DNA of 64,000 nt from Fusobacteriales bacterium. Its GTDB lineage: Bacteria > Fusobacteriota > Fusobacteriia > Fusobacteriales > Fusobacteriaceae. The notes below the pieces were generated by a model. That model was not told the origin of the DNA and made no database searches. It saw only the letters and a program-made list of their open reading frames with translations. The stretch spans positions 52,980 through 116,979 of the forward strand of contig JAICDD010000004.1 of assembly GCA_020063625.1 (NCBI GenBank), written 5' to 3'. A program made the translations under genes and the position numbers. Shown here piece by piece: positions 62,547 through 64,000 of this stretch (within the stretch, counting starts at the first letter, position 1; each line of letters begins with the position of its first letter).

Positions 62547-63476
62547 ATGAGAATCAACCACAATATTACAGCTATGAACGCTTATAGAAATTTAACAATG
62601 ACAAATCAAAGAGTAGAAAAATCATTAGAAAGATTATCTTCTGGATACAGAATAAATAGAGCAGCAGATGATGCAGCAGGATTAGCAATATCAGAAAAAA
62701 TGAGAGGTCAGATTAATGGATTAAAAATGGCTACAAAAAATTCTGAAGATGCAATATCATTAATACAAACAGCTGAAGGTGCGTTAAATGAAACTCATGC
62801 AATATTACAAAGAATGAGAGAATTAGCAGTACAAGCAGCAAATGATACAAATACTGATACAGATAGAAGACAAATTCAACAAGAGATGAATCAATTAAGA
62901 AAAGAAATAGATAGAATAACAGAATCAACAGAATTTAATACTAAAATATTATTAAATGGAGATTATGCAGATAATGGACTTATATTTCATATAGGTGCAA
63001 ATAAAGATCAAACTGTTACTCTTACTTTAAATGATATGAGTGCAGCTGCACTTGGAATAGCAGGTAAAATAGAAAAAGAAGTAATAAAAAGAGATGAAGC
63101 AGGAAATCCAGTATTAGATGCAAATGGTCAAGAAGTAAAAGAAACTCAGTTAGTAGATTCTCAAGATACAGCAATATCAGTAATGTCAGTAGGAGAAGCA
63201 GAAATAGCAATAAAAACAATTAATGATGCATTAGAAAAAGTATCAGATGAAAGAGCTAAATATGGTGCTATGCAAAATAGATTAGAGCATACAATTAATA
63301 ATTTAAAAGTATCTGCAGAAAATTTACAAGCAGCAGAAAGCAGAATAAGAGATGCAGATATGGCAGAAGAAATGGTTAAATTTTCAAAAAATAAAATAAT
63401 AGCACAATCAGGGACTGCAATGTTAGCTCAAGCAAATGCACAACCACAAGGAGTATTACAATTATTACAAGGATAA
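62547..63476 (+). CDS. fliC: flagellin
   Basis: 309 residues from ATG 62547, with AAGGAGG upstream; in-frame codons back to 62475 run through the terminator and are leader. The N-terminal D0/D1 signature is [16 protein letters not shown] and [20 protein letters not shown]; the C-terminal one is MAEEMVKFSKNKIIAQSGTA, ending VLQLLQG. The central variable region is short (about residues 160-225), so filaments are thin-core type. It is transcribed from sigma-28-type promoters and probably controlled by CsrA through its leader. A second flagellin starts 376 bases downstream. Confidence 0.95.
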   Translation: MRINHNITAMNAYRNLTMTNQRVEKSLERLSSGYRINRAADDAAGLAISEKMRGQINGLKMATKNSEDAISLIQTAEGALNETHAILQRMRELAVQAANDTNTDTDRRQIQQEMNQLRKEIDRITESTEFNTKILLNGDYADNGLIFHIGANKDQTVTLTLNDMSAAALGIAGKIEKEVIKRDEAGNPVLDANGQEVKETQLVDSQDTAISVMSVGEAEIAIKTINDALEKVSDERAKYGAMQNRLEHTINNLKVSAENLQAAESRIRDADMAEEMVKFSKNKIIAQSGTAMLAQANAQPQGVLQLLQG

Positions 63477-63477
63477 A

Positions 63478-63515
63478 TATTATGATATTACACCATTTGG
63501 TGTAGTATCATAATA
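63478..63515 (+). other. 17-bp hairpin at the flagellin 1 mRNA 3' end
   Basis: Positions 63478-63494 pair with 63499-63515 (one G-U) around an ATTT loop, directly after the stop codon. No T run follows. It may protect the mRNA end from exonucleases or stop transcription poorly. Confidence 0.7.
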
Positions 63516-63812
63516 AAAAAGATAAAAATAAATAAAAAAATATTTTATTAAAAAATATAAAATTATAAAAAAATAAAAAGTAACTATTATTTTTAGTGTA
63601 AGTATAATATTTATATTATATTTTTATTAGAAATAATAAAAGCACATTGACAATAAAATAGAAAATCATATTGAGACATCTAATTCAAACTCTGTAGTAA
63701 GCTTGTTATTATGTCCTTGCATAATTGATTTAAACTATGTAGAGGCATAATATATGTGATAGTATTAATGAAAAAAATATTTTTAAAAAATAAAAATAAA
63801 AAAAGTAAATAA
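63516..63812 (+). other. AT-rich leader region of flagellin 2
   Basis: About 300 bases without a gene. TTGACA (63657-63662) followed at 16 bases by TATTGA is a possible promoter. I find no TAAA-N15-CGATAA sigma-28 element, unlike flagellin 1. No hexaloop hairpin is seen until 63814. Confidence 0.4.
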
Positions 63813-63813
63813 A

Positions 63814-63847
63814 GGCAAGGAAGCCGTTTAAAAATTCAAGGAGGAAT
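63814..63847 (+). promoter_or_regulatory. CsrA-like sites in the flagellin 2 leader, Shine-Dalgarno in hexaloop
   Basis: Site 1 is GGC-AAGGAA-GCC (63814-63825); the equivalent in flagellin 1 is GAC-AAGGAA-GTC, a compensatory change with the loop unchanged. Site 2 is ATTC-AAGGAG-GAAT (63834-63847), where the loop is the Shine-Dalgarno six bases before the ATG at 63853. Confidence 0.68.
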
Positions 63848-63852
63848 GAAAA

Positions 63853-64000
63853 ATGATAATCAATCACAATTTAACAGCAATGAACGCTTATAGAAACTTT
63901 GCAGATGTAAATACAAGAGTAGAAAAAACAATGGAGAAATTATCTTCAGGATTAAGAATTAACAGAGCAGCAGATGATGCAGCAGGATTAGCAATATCAG
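63853..64000 (+). CDS. flagellin 2 (partial, runs off the window)
   Basis: The first 49 codons of a second flagellin are visible: [16 protein letters not shown], then [20 protein letters not shown] and AAGLAIS. It shares the D0/D1 signature with flagellin 1 but differs at many positions, so it is a paralogue rather than a recent copy. AGGAGG lies eight bases before the ATG at 63853. The rest is outside the window. Confidence 0.93.
   Translation, partial: MIINHNLTAMNAYRNFADVNTRVEKTMEKLSSGLRINRAADDAAGLAIS

Noticed and set aside
63657..63685. Firm sigma-70 promoter for flagellin 2
   Set aside because: TTGACA is perfect but the -10 (TATTGA at 16 bases) is poor; kept only as a note within the leader feature.

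Overview
The window is very AT-rich DNA (roughly three quarters A+T by eye) from a diderm bacterium. It has a beta-barrel outer-membrane protein ending in Phe, lipoproteins, RNase G, HflK/HflC, a FASII operon headed by yceD-rpmF-plsX, DisA, and two flagellins. Codon use and gene content fit Fusobacteriota, and the flagellins plus a laminarin-type beta-glucan locus suggest a motile, probably marine member (Haliovirga- or Hypnocyclicus-like). The phylum is an inference; I saw no rRNA, tRNA, CRISPR array, transposase or prophage.

Layout. 0-4.7 kb (+): a PLD-helicase-DUF3427 protein, a NUDIX hydrolase and a membrane metallophosphoesterase. 4.7-16.2 kb (-): HTH/TPR regulator, recR, a periplasmic-propeller diguanylate cyclase, pyk-pfkA, accA and accD (split by a repeat block), then an OmpR-type regulator with a small HPt-like protein. 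Between accD and the regulator lie two tandem copies of a ~110-nt structured element ending in an intrinsic terminator. 16.2-41.4 kb (+): a beta-1,3-glucan utilisation region. It holds a secreted GH16 with CBM-like modules, an outer-membrane porin, a BIG2/CBM-like lipoprotein, a GH16 lipoprotein, an Lpl/Yes-type ABC importer (two permeases and a binding protein, no ATPase), a YesM/YesN-type two-component system, two large inverting beta-glucan phosphorylases, a cytoplasmic GH30 and a DUF624 protein. Its units are bounded by six mosaic intergenic repeat blocks seen nowhere else in the window except between accA and accD. 41.4-46.2 kb: FabK/NMO-like flavoenzyme, periplasmic MBL hydrolase, leuC-leuD-type dehydratase, bioY. 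46.5-60.7 kb (+): yceD-rpmF-plsX-fabH-fabD-fabG-acpP-fabF-rnc-radical SAM-rng-coaD-radA-disA-hflK-hflC. 60.8-64 kb: HD-GYP protein, a complex leader region, a complete flagellin and the start of a second.

How it works together. Extracellular GH16 enzymes would cut laminarin, the porin and ABC importer would bring oligosaccharides in, GH30 would remove beta-1,6 branches, and the phosphorylases would release glucose-1-phosphate for glycolysis (pfkA and pyk are in the same window). The YesM/YesN pair probably senses the sugar; a shared motif lies upstream of the first GH16 and of the transporter.

The most striking signal is upstream of the flagellins. Three sigma-28-type promoters in tandem drive RNA that contains four small hairpins, each with the hexaloop A-N-GGAG and different but complementary stems. 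This is the classic CsrA/Rsm recognition shape. Both flagellin ribosome-binding regions carry two more such sites; in the second flagellin the Shine-Dalgarno itself is the hexaloop of a perfect 4-bp stem. An intrinsic terminator separates the hairpin array from the first flagellin gene. Together these suggest a flagellum-coupled CsrA-sponge RNA or attenuated leader, which I regard as the best candidate for an undescribed system here.
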